From assembly GCA_000469685.2 (NCBI GenBank), contig LS997563.1:6262437-6326436 (forward strand): a DNA stretch of 64,000 nucleotides, given 5' to 3'. This document shows, in pieces, positions 51,143-62,800 of the stretch. Position 1 is the stretch's first letter. Each line of letters begins with the position of its first letter. This DNA is from Haemonchus contortus. Taxonomy: Eukaryota; Nematoda; Chromadorea; Rhabditida; Trichostrongylidae. Made by a program: the position numbers and the translations under genes. The notes beneath the pieces are model-generated. The model was not told where the DNA came from. It made no database searches and saw only the letters and a program-made list of their open reading frames with translations.

Positions 51143-51944
51143 TCGGCAAGGCTCATAAAGTACTATTCAAGTCTGAACGACTTAAGCATCTATTTTATTA
51201 CATTTTCCTAAGGCTTCTGCTTAGGCCCAATGTTTACCTTTACTTGAACAAACTTTGGTCCTGTTCATCGTTGAGAGGTTGTTTATTTGTTTGTTTGTTC
51301 AGTTCACAAAATTACTTATATGCATATAGACAAATATTTTTTTGTAAAAGGTATTGTATGATTGCTTTCACCGCAATTTGTTGCCAAAAAATCCTTGAAC
51401 TTTACTATTACATGCTTTTCCACGATAGAAACTTCTACAGAGCATTTGGACTTCGGAAGTAATTCTCTAGGCGAATTTCTACCTGCAAGACTTTGCAGTT
51501 TTTTTGAAAATAAATTGCGAAAGCAATGAAAATCATGGCATGATAAGCAATTCCGTTCTGAAGCCGTCAGGAAATTATGGCTTGGAAAGAACTTGTCGAC
51601 TAGTTTTTTGACTGCTCGAAAACCTACGCCGTCAATTATCTACCGAAAGGATACATTTAATGGAACCTCTTCGAAAAAACGTTTTCCATCAGGACGACAC
51701 GACAAAAAATGCAGATTAATTCAAAATTTGTATTTCAGCGACTATCTTGATTGGTTCCGTGCAGGAGAAGAAGTAGAGGCTGTTTCTCTACCCATAGTGT
51801 CAACTATTCATGATTCTTGAGCTTGTAAACCTTTTTTCCAACTATGCTTAGTATAATTTTATTTTTTTATTTTTAATTTTAAAAAATACTTTTCAAAATA
51901 TCAATTTCCTGAAGGTTCAAATGAAGTTTTTTTCACTTCACTGA
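51143..51944. other. Intergenic AT-rich stretch
   Basis: No gene seen; low-complexity T-rich sequence around 51860-51900. Confidence 0.4.
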
Positions 51945-52206
51945 CGGAGATGATGCAGTGGCAAATAGCGCACTATCACACAAGCATGGTCATGGGTTCA
52001 AGTCCCCACTTGATATTCACCTATACCAACCAGACTGCCCATCCCTCCGGGGTCAGTTAACTGGTACCAGGCTTGTCTGGAAGGATAAAAGCACTGACTT
52101 GTACATCGGCTGGCAACCGCAAGTCACTGTATAGGTCACATACGCACTCATTACGCCACTACGATTCTGAATGGAAGTCAAATGCGAGGCGCATCTCTTA
52201 CACGGG
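51945..52206 (+). mobile_element. tRNA-derived SINE-like repeat, copy 6
   Basis: Full-length copy: GCAGTGGCAAATAGCGC head, GGTTCAAGTCC B box, CCTCCGGGGTCAGTTAACTG linker, GGCTTGTCTGGAAGGATAAA body and tail CTGAATGGAAGTCAAATGCG. Confidence 0.88.
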
Positions 52207-52833
52207 ACCAACTTAAGACTTCTCCTGTATATTTTTCATGTCAACATAATACCATACGATCGATGCTCGAAAGTCAAAAACTACATGAACTTTCCAGCCC
52301 CGAGTTTAGATGAATTGCTCACTTAACAATCGATGTCAAGTACGAATATAAAACAATTCGATGTCAACGAGAAACTATCACACCTTCTCCGTTTTTCATA
52401 TGTCAAACTGAAGACATCGTTTGGTGTAGAAACAGTTCTGCTATTACTTTTGACTGGCAGGAACCAGTTTTATGCAAACATTCTGCAAAACATATAGTTT
52501 GAATAGTTTTATGCAATCCTATACATATAATAATGTACACATTCATATGGATTACCCGAAACAGCGGTCTCGTAAAATAATAAAAGAAAGAAAAAATAGT
52601 GATGAGAAAAAAAATGAAAAGACTGAGATGGTGGTATTCGCATCAGGACTACACACATACAGGCAGCAATAACAACTGATCCGAATGCTGAACAGACGAA
52701 CGAGAGAGAGACATCATTGAAGCGCAAAGACATCGTTGAAGATTCCTTGGATGAAAGTAATCAGTATAAATAACCTCTGATCATTAGGAACAACAGTAAC
52801 AGCAACCTATCGGCAGTTAAGATTCAGATGGAC
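52207..52833. other. 3' flank of the Polo-like kinase gene
   Basis: AT-rich, no gene seen. A kinase 3' UTR is expected here; no AATAAA was assigned with confidence. Confidence 0.35.
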
Positions 52834-55800
52834 TCAGATGTCACGATGAACAAAACAGAATACACAGAGAAAAAGGCTACATCCATACTCGTCAACCCTC
52901 AGAACGATATCGATTACTTGGCCATGCAGCAATCGATACGCACACTTTACATGAGCAGCAGTTGCGCACAAGCTCGCTGAGTATAGATGCGACACACATG
53001 GACTAAATCCAGTAACGGAGATAAAATCAATATTTGTCAAAATTTCTGAAAGTGAAATTGGTCAAGGATATAGTGCCACTTGAAGAGCCCGAGGGCTGGC
53101 TCGAAGTATAAACAGCCTGCCGGCACCATCAAAGAATTCCTATATGTACACTGATGGCCAGATGAACAGCCTAATACAGATGAAAAGAAAAGGAAATAGA
53201 AAAAGAAAAAGGGAAAAAGAGAATTGAAGCATATCATAGGAGAAAATAATTGTTCACAGTAACCCGGATCACTATGAAAAGGAATATGAATGGCAACGAG
53301 TGTAAACAAAACCCGAGCACTGTGATGAATGTGCATCGCGAGAGAATTACTAGATATACCGAGAGTGAGCGTAATTGAAAGGCTGCATCCTTGAGACAAC
53401 CATTAAATGGATGCTTTCTCATAAATGATATGATGCCTATGGGCACAATGAAATCCTCAACATTCAGTCGATTGAACTTGTCGACGAGAAACATGCAAAA
53501 AATCGCATTCCATATTCAGTGCTCGACGCACCACAAACAATGAATCCTCCAAACTGTAAAGGACATGATTGAGAGGTGTAGAAACGAAATCCAGGAATTT
53601 AAAGTCAGGAAAAGATCGCTAACTAACCTCTGGGGAAGCTCCAATCCATACATATGTCCAGGGCGTATACGATAAGCGAAAGGAGCGAATCCTCGCTCGA
53701 TTATAGCTATCGATGTAAACTTGGAATCACTGCTATCACTTGGACCACCTTCACCATTCCACAACACTATTTTTGAGCGTCGTTTCATAAGATTGACCTG
53801 AAATTTCCCATACTACTCGTAAATATACTCACTCACTTGCGCTAGAGGTGGCATTTAAAATGGAAATCGTACTTGAAGGTGATTTGAGCTAAAACCACAC
53901 GACTAAGGCATTTGTATAAGCCGCCTGATGGTATTAACTAAAATGTTCGTCTTTTGAGATTCATAAGCCCCAGAAGGATCGATTCCCTTCTATGACTTTG
54001 GTCACGTGGGTCAGTCTTATCGTGATGCAATATAGATCTTTCTACCAGATAATCGCCTTTAAAGGGAAGATGGTAACTGCTGAGATATGCAGAGCTTATG
54101 AAAGGGAAGAGCTCTTCTTCACTACCAGTAAGACCTCCTGCGAAGGCGGCCGATCGGCGAAATCGAGATAAAATTTCGTGAATGGTTTCATAAATCACTA
54201 TAGAAACTGACCGAACAGTACTAGCGAACCTTTGATTAACCCGAAAAGAACCTTATGCATAAATCGGGTTTTAAAAGTCCAAATTCCTTTTTTTCACTGA
54301 AAACCTCACCTGAGTTGTTCCATCACTGAAGACCATTATAAGGCACTCAGATCCTAGATGAGTGAATACTAGGTAGGGTGGACTGTGATTGGACGATAGC
54401 GCTGCATTTCGCGACGCTTGTGACATGAGGAGATCTGTGTCTGCCAGCTCGCGTTCCATGTATTCACGATACTGGCGAGCGATCTATAAAACCATTTTGA
54501 CCAAAATGAATAGCGAGCAAGTAGAAGAAAGAGCGGAAACAGAAAAAAGATTTATATCTTAAATAATAAATAATAATAAAATACCTCTATATGAGTTGGC
54601 GTCAGCCCTGAATTCTGAATTGTGCCCGGATGAACAATGTGAGGAGAAGAGAACGGCGTCTGTGCGTAGATAATCGTGGGAGAATTTGCCCTGTAAGCAT
54701 ATCAAATACGAAATCTACACAAAAGAACTGCTCTTTGCCAGCTGCTTCCATGTGCATGTTTTTAATACCGAACACCCAACCAAGCAAACAGCCACAGTTT
54801 TCAAAACGTGGAATCAAGGAATAGTAATGAAAACGGTGAGTCCTTTCCGACTCTAATGGATTACCAAAAAGGACAGGACCACGAAAAATCTTCAGATTTT
54901 AGGATCCGCAGAGCAACAAATCCGGCTTTTTCGTTGTCCTTTCCCTTTTTTGTTAATCGATTGGAAAGTAATTCAAAAGTCACCGATAGCACTGGAACTG
55001 AGTTACCGCATTAGGTTATACGCCTTTACATTTCTGGACAGATCCAGGGCGGCGCTTGTGATTCTCACCAGGAACACTCCCAAACCGAACTCCGTCTCAG
55101 ACGGGGTTAGCATTTTCTCCTGTACCCTCGATACCTCTTACTAGCTCATTGAAATGCGTTTACCCAATGAAGCATGGAGTTCTATAGGTATCTCCTCCCT
55201 TGCTAAATGCCCTTACTGTATACATTCCATTCAACGTCGAAGCGTCGCACACCGAACTTCGATCACAATGCACGTAATCGAGCCCTGCCACTCTCATGAA
55301 ATAAACAAAAAGTAACTCACGGCCAGCTTAAACACAGCCCTTCATTGAATTTCACTGATATTGAGCCATCACTAAATTGGCATCCAAATCCACGACGATT
55401 CGTATAGTCTACCCATTTCGAGACAAAAACCGGTGGGAGAGGGCAAGGTTCCAAAGCGAAATCGCACGTTCCACCTAAATCGAATGAAATATTGCAGTGA
55501 TTCCAATATTGCGTCTTCATAAATTCAGCGCAAAGAAATAATGGATTACCGAGAAGACCACTAATGTCATTCAGATAACCATTAACGGCAGCTGCTAAAG
55601 CAGGTCGACGGGACATATCGGGGTCGGAACCGAAGCCAGAATCATGAGTGCTCACGATTGATTTGCGTCGAGACTATAATTTCAGCATTAAAATGGAAGA
55701 ACCAAACAAGTCGAACAAAAAATCGCAGTTGACTTACTCTGTTGGCACCTGCTTGTGCTGATGCGAGGTCTAGGGTAGAACGAGGTCGGTGAGGACGACT

Positions 55801-58800
55801 TCCACTGATGATATTTCCATTGGCGTCATGCTTCCCCAAATCCTTCATGCTTTTAGCCCTTAAATGCCGGAACTTGACTATCTTAACTTTCCGAGGAAAA
55901 ATCCAGATTCTTTCAATGGGAGCTCTAACATGAGAACTTTCAATTTCTCCCGGGCGACTCACCTGTGTAAGGCACTTTCCGGCACAGGATGACACATTGT
56001 CATCCACGGATCTTCTTGTATCTCTTTGATAGTGGGACGGAAATTAGCCGAATGAATAAGGCATCTAAAAAACAAACATGATTATGTCCAATCGATCACT
56101 CCTACCCACTCAGTGCAACTTACGCATTAATGAGGTCTCTGGCCTCATCGGAAATCTTCGACCAGAGGGGATACGAATACTGGCCAGCTTGAATTCTTGC
56201 ATATGTCTCTTCAAGACTATCTGATTCGAAAGGAGGTTTTCCTATTAACATACAGTACAGCATACATCCAATTGACCACACTTCGCTACACTCTGAGTGG
56301 CCGCGCTTCATCAAAATCTGAAAAAATTAATTCGAAATTAAAAAATAATAGCAAAATTAGAAAGTCCTCATCTTCCGCCTTTATGAAAAGCGTTGGGTGA
56401 AACTTACTTCTGGAGCGAGGTAATTTGGCGTACCACTAACGCTCATTGGATTCAAATCTTGCATAAGAATAGCCAAACCAAAGTCTGCTAGCTTCACTTG
56501 ACCATCAGTACCTAAAACGAGAAGGTTAATCCCTTATATTTGTAGGGTTCCCTAGATTAAGGTGCGTTTATACTTGAAGGATTCATAGCCGAGCGTTTTT
56601 GCTACTTCAATCACGATCAAGTTCAGGAAAAAAGTGACGCAGACAACGCCTGCGACAGCTGTGTTAGTCTAAGGTGGTAGCAGCACTCAGCTGCAATCGG
56701 CTCATGCATATTTTATAAGGTCAGCTGACTGCAGATTCCACCAAGTGCAAGCACATTGAAAAACACCGCCACAAACATACCTATAAGAATGTTGCCAGGC
56801 TTTAGATCCCTGTGAAGAATGTTCCTATCAAGAAGATACCTGACAGCCGATAAAATACCAACCATATAGCCTCTGCTTTCATATTCTGATAAATAGCCGC
56901 CTGTAAAACATGAAATAGGCTCGAATGAAACCCACCATAAAAATTTTAATTCTTCCACTCATATCATTAAAATTCGCTTCAGGCGCCTGTACTTATGCTG
57001 CCCTTACGTTGGAACGGGGCGAGGTGAACCCTGGCACGCCAAAGCACCATTATTGCGGGAATGTGTTAGTGTCTGTTAGTGACAACGGAAAAAAATCCTC
57101 TTACAAGTACTGTCTAACAACTCCAAAAATCGAAATTACGACTTGTAATGAACTAAATGAGGCAGTAAGAGCGCTTAGCAGGCTGCAAGAACTAAAAAAA
57201 GCAAACAGCACATTGAAAGCTACAAATGAGTTTGTTCAATCGCTGTCAGGTTTTTGCCGGCTGGCGCCATTCTTTCATATTGGGGCTAATGAGACAATAA
57301 TCTCGTATTATGATGAACGTGTGTAGGCGATTATCAAATTAGAAACCGGTTATAGAGAACTTTTTACAAAAAATGTCGCTACAAGACTTATAGAAAAACT
57401 AGTTACTACAGGCAGTAATCCGTTTTCACTCAAGCAGGAATGTTTCTACTACAAAGAGAGAAAAATCATCAAAAACTAGACAGGCAAATGAGCATTGATT
57501 AATTCCAAACTACTGCTAACTGCAGCAAACGAAAAAATTTCGCTGCAGATCGCTTCAAAGCACAAATAGATGAAGGATAAGATATTATCTCAACGTCTCA
57601 GCCTATAATAGCCAATTACCCTTTATGCTATTTACCCGTGCTCAAACATTCTTCACACAGTCTTCTCCCAGTCCACTACCTCTTGACAGCCATTATTTGC
57701 TGAGGGCGAGTAGCCCACGAAAACTTAGCGAGGTAAACCTCTTAGAAATCAACAAACCCATTCCAGTAAATCTCGACAATTACGTACAAATACGGTAACG
57801 GCCCTTGAAAAGGCGTCGTGCCCGTCGCACTGGGTAGTACTAGTGTCATTCAAAATTCGAAGGGCATTTCCATGAGAAATATGTGGTGATTGAAGGAAAC
57901 TGCATAACTCACGTTTACTTTGATTTATAAGAGTGAGCAGTGTCTGCTCGCGGCATAGTTCCATAATCAAAAAGAAGTAATGGCGATCTTGAAAACTTCC
58001 ACGTAGCCGAACAATATTCGGATGGGAGACCGACCTAAACGGATGAACCTCATGAACCGCTTGGAAATAAGAATTAAAGTTTTTAGTTTTGAACGATGCA
58101 TTACACTCTTTTCGACTTCTCACTCTTTCAGTGGTGTGTAGGAACCTTTTTTTTTCGATTTGTGGTCCTACGTTTTTTTTCAACTCCGTAATCAGTAGTC
58201 TGCACCTTATCAGCTGTTGAAGAAACTCTCCAACTACTGAGCGATTAATCTTGGCACCAGAATGTTGCACTTATAGTACGTGATCCAAACGTCCTTTTCT
58301 CTCTTTTGAACATTCAAATATCCGCATTTGAACGATCGAAAGAGAGGAAACAACGGTAGACACTATATCTTTGTCCTTTCAATCAAATAATACGAGTGTC
58401 TGATGGGCTCTACAGGTGACAATCGGCGTGAAATCTGACACATAGACCGAAAACAATGGTAAAACAAACATACCTGTGCAAATTTATCTCTCTGTGCATC
58501 TTCGAATATGACGGGTCTTTCAGTTTTGATTTTTCCACAACTTTCAAGGCAAACTGCCCTCGACAACGATTTGATCTGACAGCAAAGCATTCCGCAAAAC
58601 CGCCCTGAAATTCCAGCAATTGAAAAATTGATCTTTCAGCTCGCAAACTCATTTATCACACAAACAATCAACCCACTGGGAGTGACAGAACATCCCCAAT
58701 ATTTCTGATTCCCTATTGTACAACACAGCGGGTGCCACATCTGTGTTAATCCCTTGTGTATTGCGCACTATCAACAACTCTCACTCTATCTCTCTTGTTG

Positions 58801-59808
58801 TACGAATACAATTAAACAGAAGAGGATTAGACGTTGACAGGTTTTCCAAGGTATTCGATGAGTAGCGTTGATTAGTAATTTCGATTAAACTCGGAAAAAA
58901 ACTGCCTCCAGATGGAACCACCTTCAATTCTGCGATTCTTCCGAAAAAAGCTGAATTAAGCTGACCCTGACAACAAAACACAGCTCCGATTGCAGTTAGG
59001 ATACTGGTTGATAGCCAATCGCCAACCAAGGTCACCAAAAAGCGCATTCTTGATGTTTTTCTTCAATCATGAGAATCAAGAGATTATTCCTGGAAGACCA
59101 TGCTCGCTACAACTCGGGAATTATTCATAAGAAAAGCAGGAAAGGAAACTTTACAATGCAAACGAGGCATTCCGCTGTCTCGGAAAGCAACATATTTGCA
59201 AAATATCGACCACGTGTAACAGATTGAACTTTGAACAAAAACACTTTTACGATAAATATCTGACCGTCTAGGGAGAACCTAACTATTCTGCGGTCTTCTG
59301 CACACCTAGGCCAACACCCTGGCCAATTGTTTGCCTAATTATTGAGCCCTAGGCTTGTGAGCCGATAGATTAGTGTTGCCTGTGTGCGACCAGCGCACGG
59401 CGTCAGCCTTCTCACAAACAATACGCTGAACCTTGATGACGGTTCCGTGTGACCGTCATTTCCACTAAGCAAATGTCATTAGGTGAGCTGTGACAGTCGA
59501 TCCCCTCTCAATCAATATCGTGCGCAACCAAAAGGAAATTGGACGTGATATAGAAAGGACTATAGAAGAAAGTTGGTTCGGAAAACAGAACGAACCTTGC
59601 CGAGGTACTGATCTACATAGAATTCTTCCTTCGAGTGCTCATCGACGATTCGATCACCCGGCTCAAAAAGTGATGGCCCTCCATTGCCTTCTCGATCTCG
59701 TGAATCTTGTTGATTATCTCGACACTCTCCATTTGGATTCGCACCGGAAAAGTAAGGACGTTCGGGCATAACGCCCGAATGCGGCGAGTACGACTGCAGC
59801 CGCACCAT
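52834..59808 (-). CDS. Polo-like kinase (PLK1-3 type) with two polo boxes
   Basis: Ser/Thr kinase of mitosis and meiosis in the known family; polo boxes target it to primed phosphosites. Thirteen exons keep phase: 59596-59808, 58474-58604, 57913-58034, 56781-56900, 56408-56511, 56124-56317, 55963-56064, 55738-55858, 55321-55673, 54585-54690, 54310-54483, 53628-53797 and 52834-53002; 692 aa, or 667 if a 75-nt in-frame segment of exon 9 is an intron. Glycine loop LGKGGFAECF (69-78), Lys92 in FALKVVEK, HRDLKPGN (185-192), DFGLA (205-209), GTPNYLAPE (222-230). Polo box 1 has VSKWVDY with the key Trp (456). Polo box 2 lies around 550-600. The activation-loop Thr of PLK1 (T210) is Ser219. The PLK1 H538 position is Arg587, while K540 is kept (Lys589). 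The last exon (ending FVHRD) is the least certain. Confidence 0.9.
55550..55627 (-). other. SISGLLG junction region before the optional 75-nt segment of kinase exon 9
   Basis: Within exon 9 the donor-like CTCG|GTAATCC (near 55551) and the acceptor-like TCGATTTAG|GTGG (near 55474) bound 75 nt that is a multiple of 3 and has no stop. Removing it brings the interdomain linker closer to polo box 1 as in other PLKs. It could be an intron or retained coding sequence. Confidence 0.45.
56925..57326 (+). CDS. Putative small secreted protein, intronless, nested in kinase intron 3
   Basis: 133-codon frame from ATG to TAG, lying wholly in the intron between kinase exons 3 and 4 (56901-57912) on the opposite strand. 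Residues 1-20 (MKPTIKILILPLISLKFASG) look like a signal peptide with cleavage near ASG|A. The mature part has five Cys (22, 44, 63, 74, 111) and two NxS/T sites (94 and 122). I recognise no family. No TATA box, SL acceptor or AATAAA was assigned, and a TTCAG within the start of the frame could also be a splice site. Real gene, exon or chance frame remain possible. Confidence 0.4.
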   Translation: MKPTIKILILPLISLKFASGACTYAALTLERGEVNPGTPKHHYCGNVLVSVSDNGKKSSYKYCLTTPKIEITTCNELNEAVRALSRLQELKKANSTLKATNEFVQSLSGFCRLAPFFHIGANETIISYYDERV

Positions 59809-62800
59809 TTAGAGATCGTCTTCTGATTATCAGAATAGACAGCGAAGAGCGTCCAGCCTGCAATCAAATATGTTTAAAAGGTTCAAAACCTAGTAATGTT
59901 ATAACGACGGACAAAGTGGTATTGACATAGACGAAAAAAACCAACGAAAAAAACCTCTTCATATCTGCAGGAGCACCTCAAAAAAGATTTAACGAGAGGA
60001 GCAAAAAAAAAAAGGTCTATAAAAACACGGAAGAAAATGGAAAGAATGATCACATATCTTTTCGTAGCCAAAAATTCAAATTCAAAAAAGGCCATTCAGT
60101 GTTCTGTTCCGGAAACGAGTTAGTTATCATTTATTCCTTTCAGCCAGTTGCCCTTTATATCTATCGTATTCCCAGCACAAAAAAAGGCTGTGTCGGCGAA
60201 GATTTGAACAAATGAAATATTTACTTTGAAGGAGTCAGCTAGCTACCATTTTCAAGAATTATTCAATTCCTCATTCCTCACAAAAAGGTCAAGAGTTCTA
60301 GAAGTGCAAGACTACCAGGAAAATGAATTTTGACGAATCTTATGAGGCAATTAAGGGCAAGGGCTTCTCACTTGAAGAGGGGAAGACCGGGAAACCGTAG
60401 AATCCTCATGTAAGATGGTTAAAACCCTGGATATTATTCTCTCAGCTGCAGGCAATTCAAAGATTTTACCGAGAAGGAAAGCGGTCTTAGTGGAACTAGA
60501 GCCCACCTCCCTTCGTGAAAAGGATCATGAAAGGGGCGTTACGGGGTGCTTAGGATAAAAAAAGTGATATTATTGCCTTCAAAGAACTATTATCGCGGAA
60601 TGGAAATATTTGCACTTGCAAAACTCTTTTCTCTGAGGCACCCACACAGCGAACAGGGTAGACCAGGTGGCCGGTTAGATAGCTAGGATTTGACTAATCA
60701 AATAAAAATTGTAAAGGAGCGTTTTGTGCTCATGCTGGAACATCAGACAAACAAACTGAGATGAGAAGCTGGCGATTATTCAAGGGCTTCATATCTTTAG
60801 GAAGACTCTGAAAAACGACGAAGTCGTAGAAAATTAACTTCAACAGAAGGGATATCAGCAATAGATGACCCTTGCGTCATTTCTCTCACTCTAAAGTACG
60901 GGATTCTCATAGCGAAAGTCACGCAATGTAAGAGCTGTAACAGCCATAAATCACTACTCTTTCAACTCTACCAGAGCTGTCTTCTTGATAATCAGAAAAG
61001 AGAAAATCTGCAGAGTACATTACAAGAAAAATTTTGGGTAACCAAACTGTCGCAACAATTTACAAAATCACTTATCAAAACTACTTCTGGCAAACATCAG
61101 TTATCAGGTATCGCTAAATTATGCACCTGCGTTCGCACTGGAATCGCCATAACCAAAAAAAAAGCTGCAAGAAAAGAAAAGTAGAGTGATTAACGCGGTT
61201 TTATGCCATTTTGCTGAACTGCACTTACATCAGGCCAATTCCGTTGACGACAATATCACCAGCAAATCAAATCGAAGGGAAAGACGACAAGATTTCTTAA
61301 TAAAGTTCCTAAGGTCGAATAAAAATGGCGAAATTGATTGGCAGAGTAACTGTCAATCAAAAAATTTTTTGAATATGACTTTTATGGCCAACTATCTTAT
61401 CTGCCTGATTTCCATCATTTTCTTACAGATATAAAAGCATCTAGTATTTTTCAAGATTATGTCGAAATAGCTGCTCATCAAAGCCAATCTACGAGGGAAA
61501 AAGACGAATTACCCTCATTTATTCAGGCAAGCTACAAACTCCGAGAAAAATAGTTGTCAAACTAAATTTATATTCCCTTGGATAAAGTTTCTTTCCTCTG
61601 AAGGGGTTGCAGGCGGTTGAACGAAGACCCATTTGGAGAGAAATATTCACTGTTGTATTCGTATGAGAAAACGACGAGAACCGTTCTTTCGGAGGCTTGG
61701 AGTAATGGGCAGCAAAAGGAAAAATGTGAATGGCGTGGGGTCAGTAAATATTTCGCCCGCATGCCAATGTTAATGGGACGCATGGGGATCTTCTCCGGGA
61801 CAAAGCCACAAAATGGCGAATGAATGAAGGCTATGATTATGCACGGCACATCGTTGAAGGTCATCGTCGGAGATGTGTGCACTATGGAAAATAACCGAAC
61901 GGTCGTCGGTTGGGAACGGTAGAATGATCAGCGAGCACTGACCTTAAAATACGAAATGGTGGACGGCTGTAGACGATTTGGCGGTAGGTAGCAATTGATA
62001 AAGAAGCATTCAAAGGTGTCATTTAGGCAACATCAATGGCAATCACGCAGAAACCCGAACAACAACCATGGAACAAGAAACCGGAACAACCTGCACAGAG
62101 GTGAAGGACAATGGTAGTTATAAAACACCTGGATGGCTTGATATTCAATGGGTAAAAGGTATTCACCCGAAGCAATCTCTGAAAAAGAAAGGGAAATAGG
62201 AAATTGATTGAGAGATGCAATTTTCGATGGAGAGCGCGAGGCGAACGGGTAGCGGTTGACTGAGTCCGATGGGTGGAGGGGTATGTGCCGCCCGTACAAG
62301 GTTATTGGCTCATTTCGGGCTGGACAGAAGGATATTTGAAGAGTAAACCCGGAACGCATCAATCGAAGAAGAAAAGACGAATAATCATGAGGGGAGGGGG
62401 GATTTCGAAGAGGAAACGGACGGGGAGGAGCTGCACTTTGCGAATAGTCGCAAAGATGGGTGGAATTGAGGCCGACTAGACCCAGAGTGCTGCCCAAGTG
62501 CTACTCAAGGACACCACCGAATCCAAGTATTTCCGCTATTCAATTCAATTCAGCGGAAACTAATGGAATAAGTACTACTACAAACGTTATTCGGTGGAAT
62601 TGATCTTAATCTTATAACGTCATAGTTAATGAATACCAATCGGAAAGGAAAGGGCAAAAAGGAAAACAGCTGAGAAATGAACAGGGAATGAAGGGAAACT
62701 AAAAACGAGCAGCCTTCACACACAACAAGTATCGATTGGGCTAAAATGTCCATACCATCGTTTTCAGAACTCATTCCGTCCTACTTTAGTTGGGGCATTA

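Noticed and set aside
50854..51462. Longest plus-strand ORF (202 codons)
   Set aside because: Its N-terminal half is a SINE copy and the rest is low-complexity sequence.
62033..62497. 154-codon minus-strand ORF
   Set aside because: The frame follows pyrimidine-rich tracts; composition bias explains its length.
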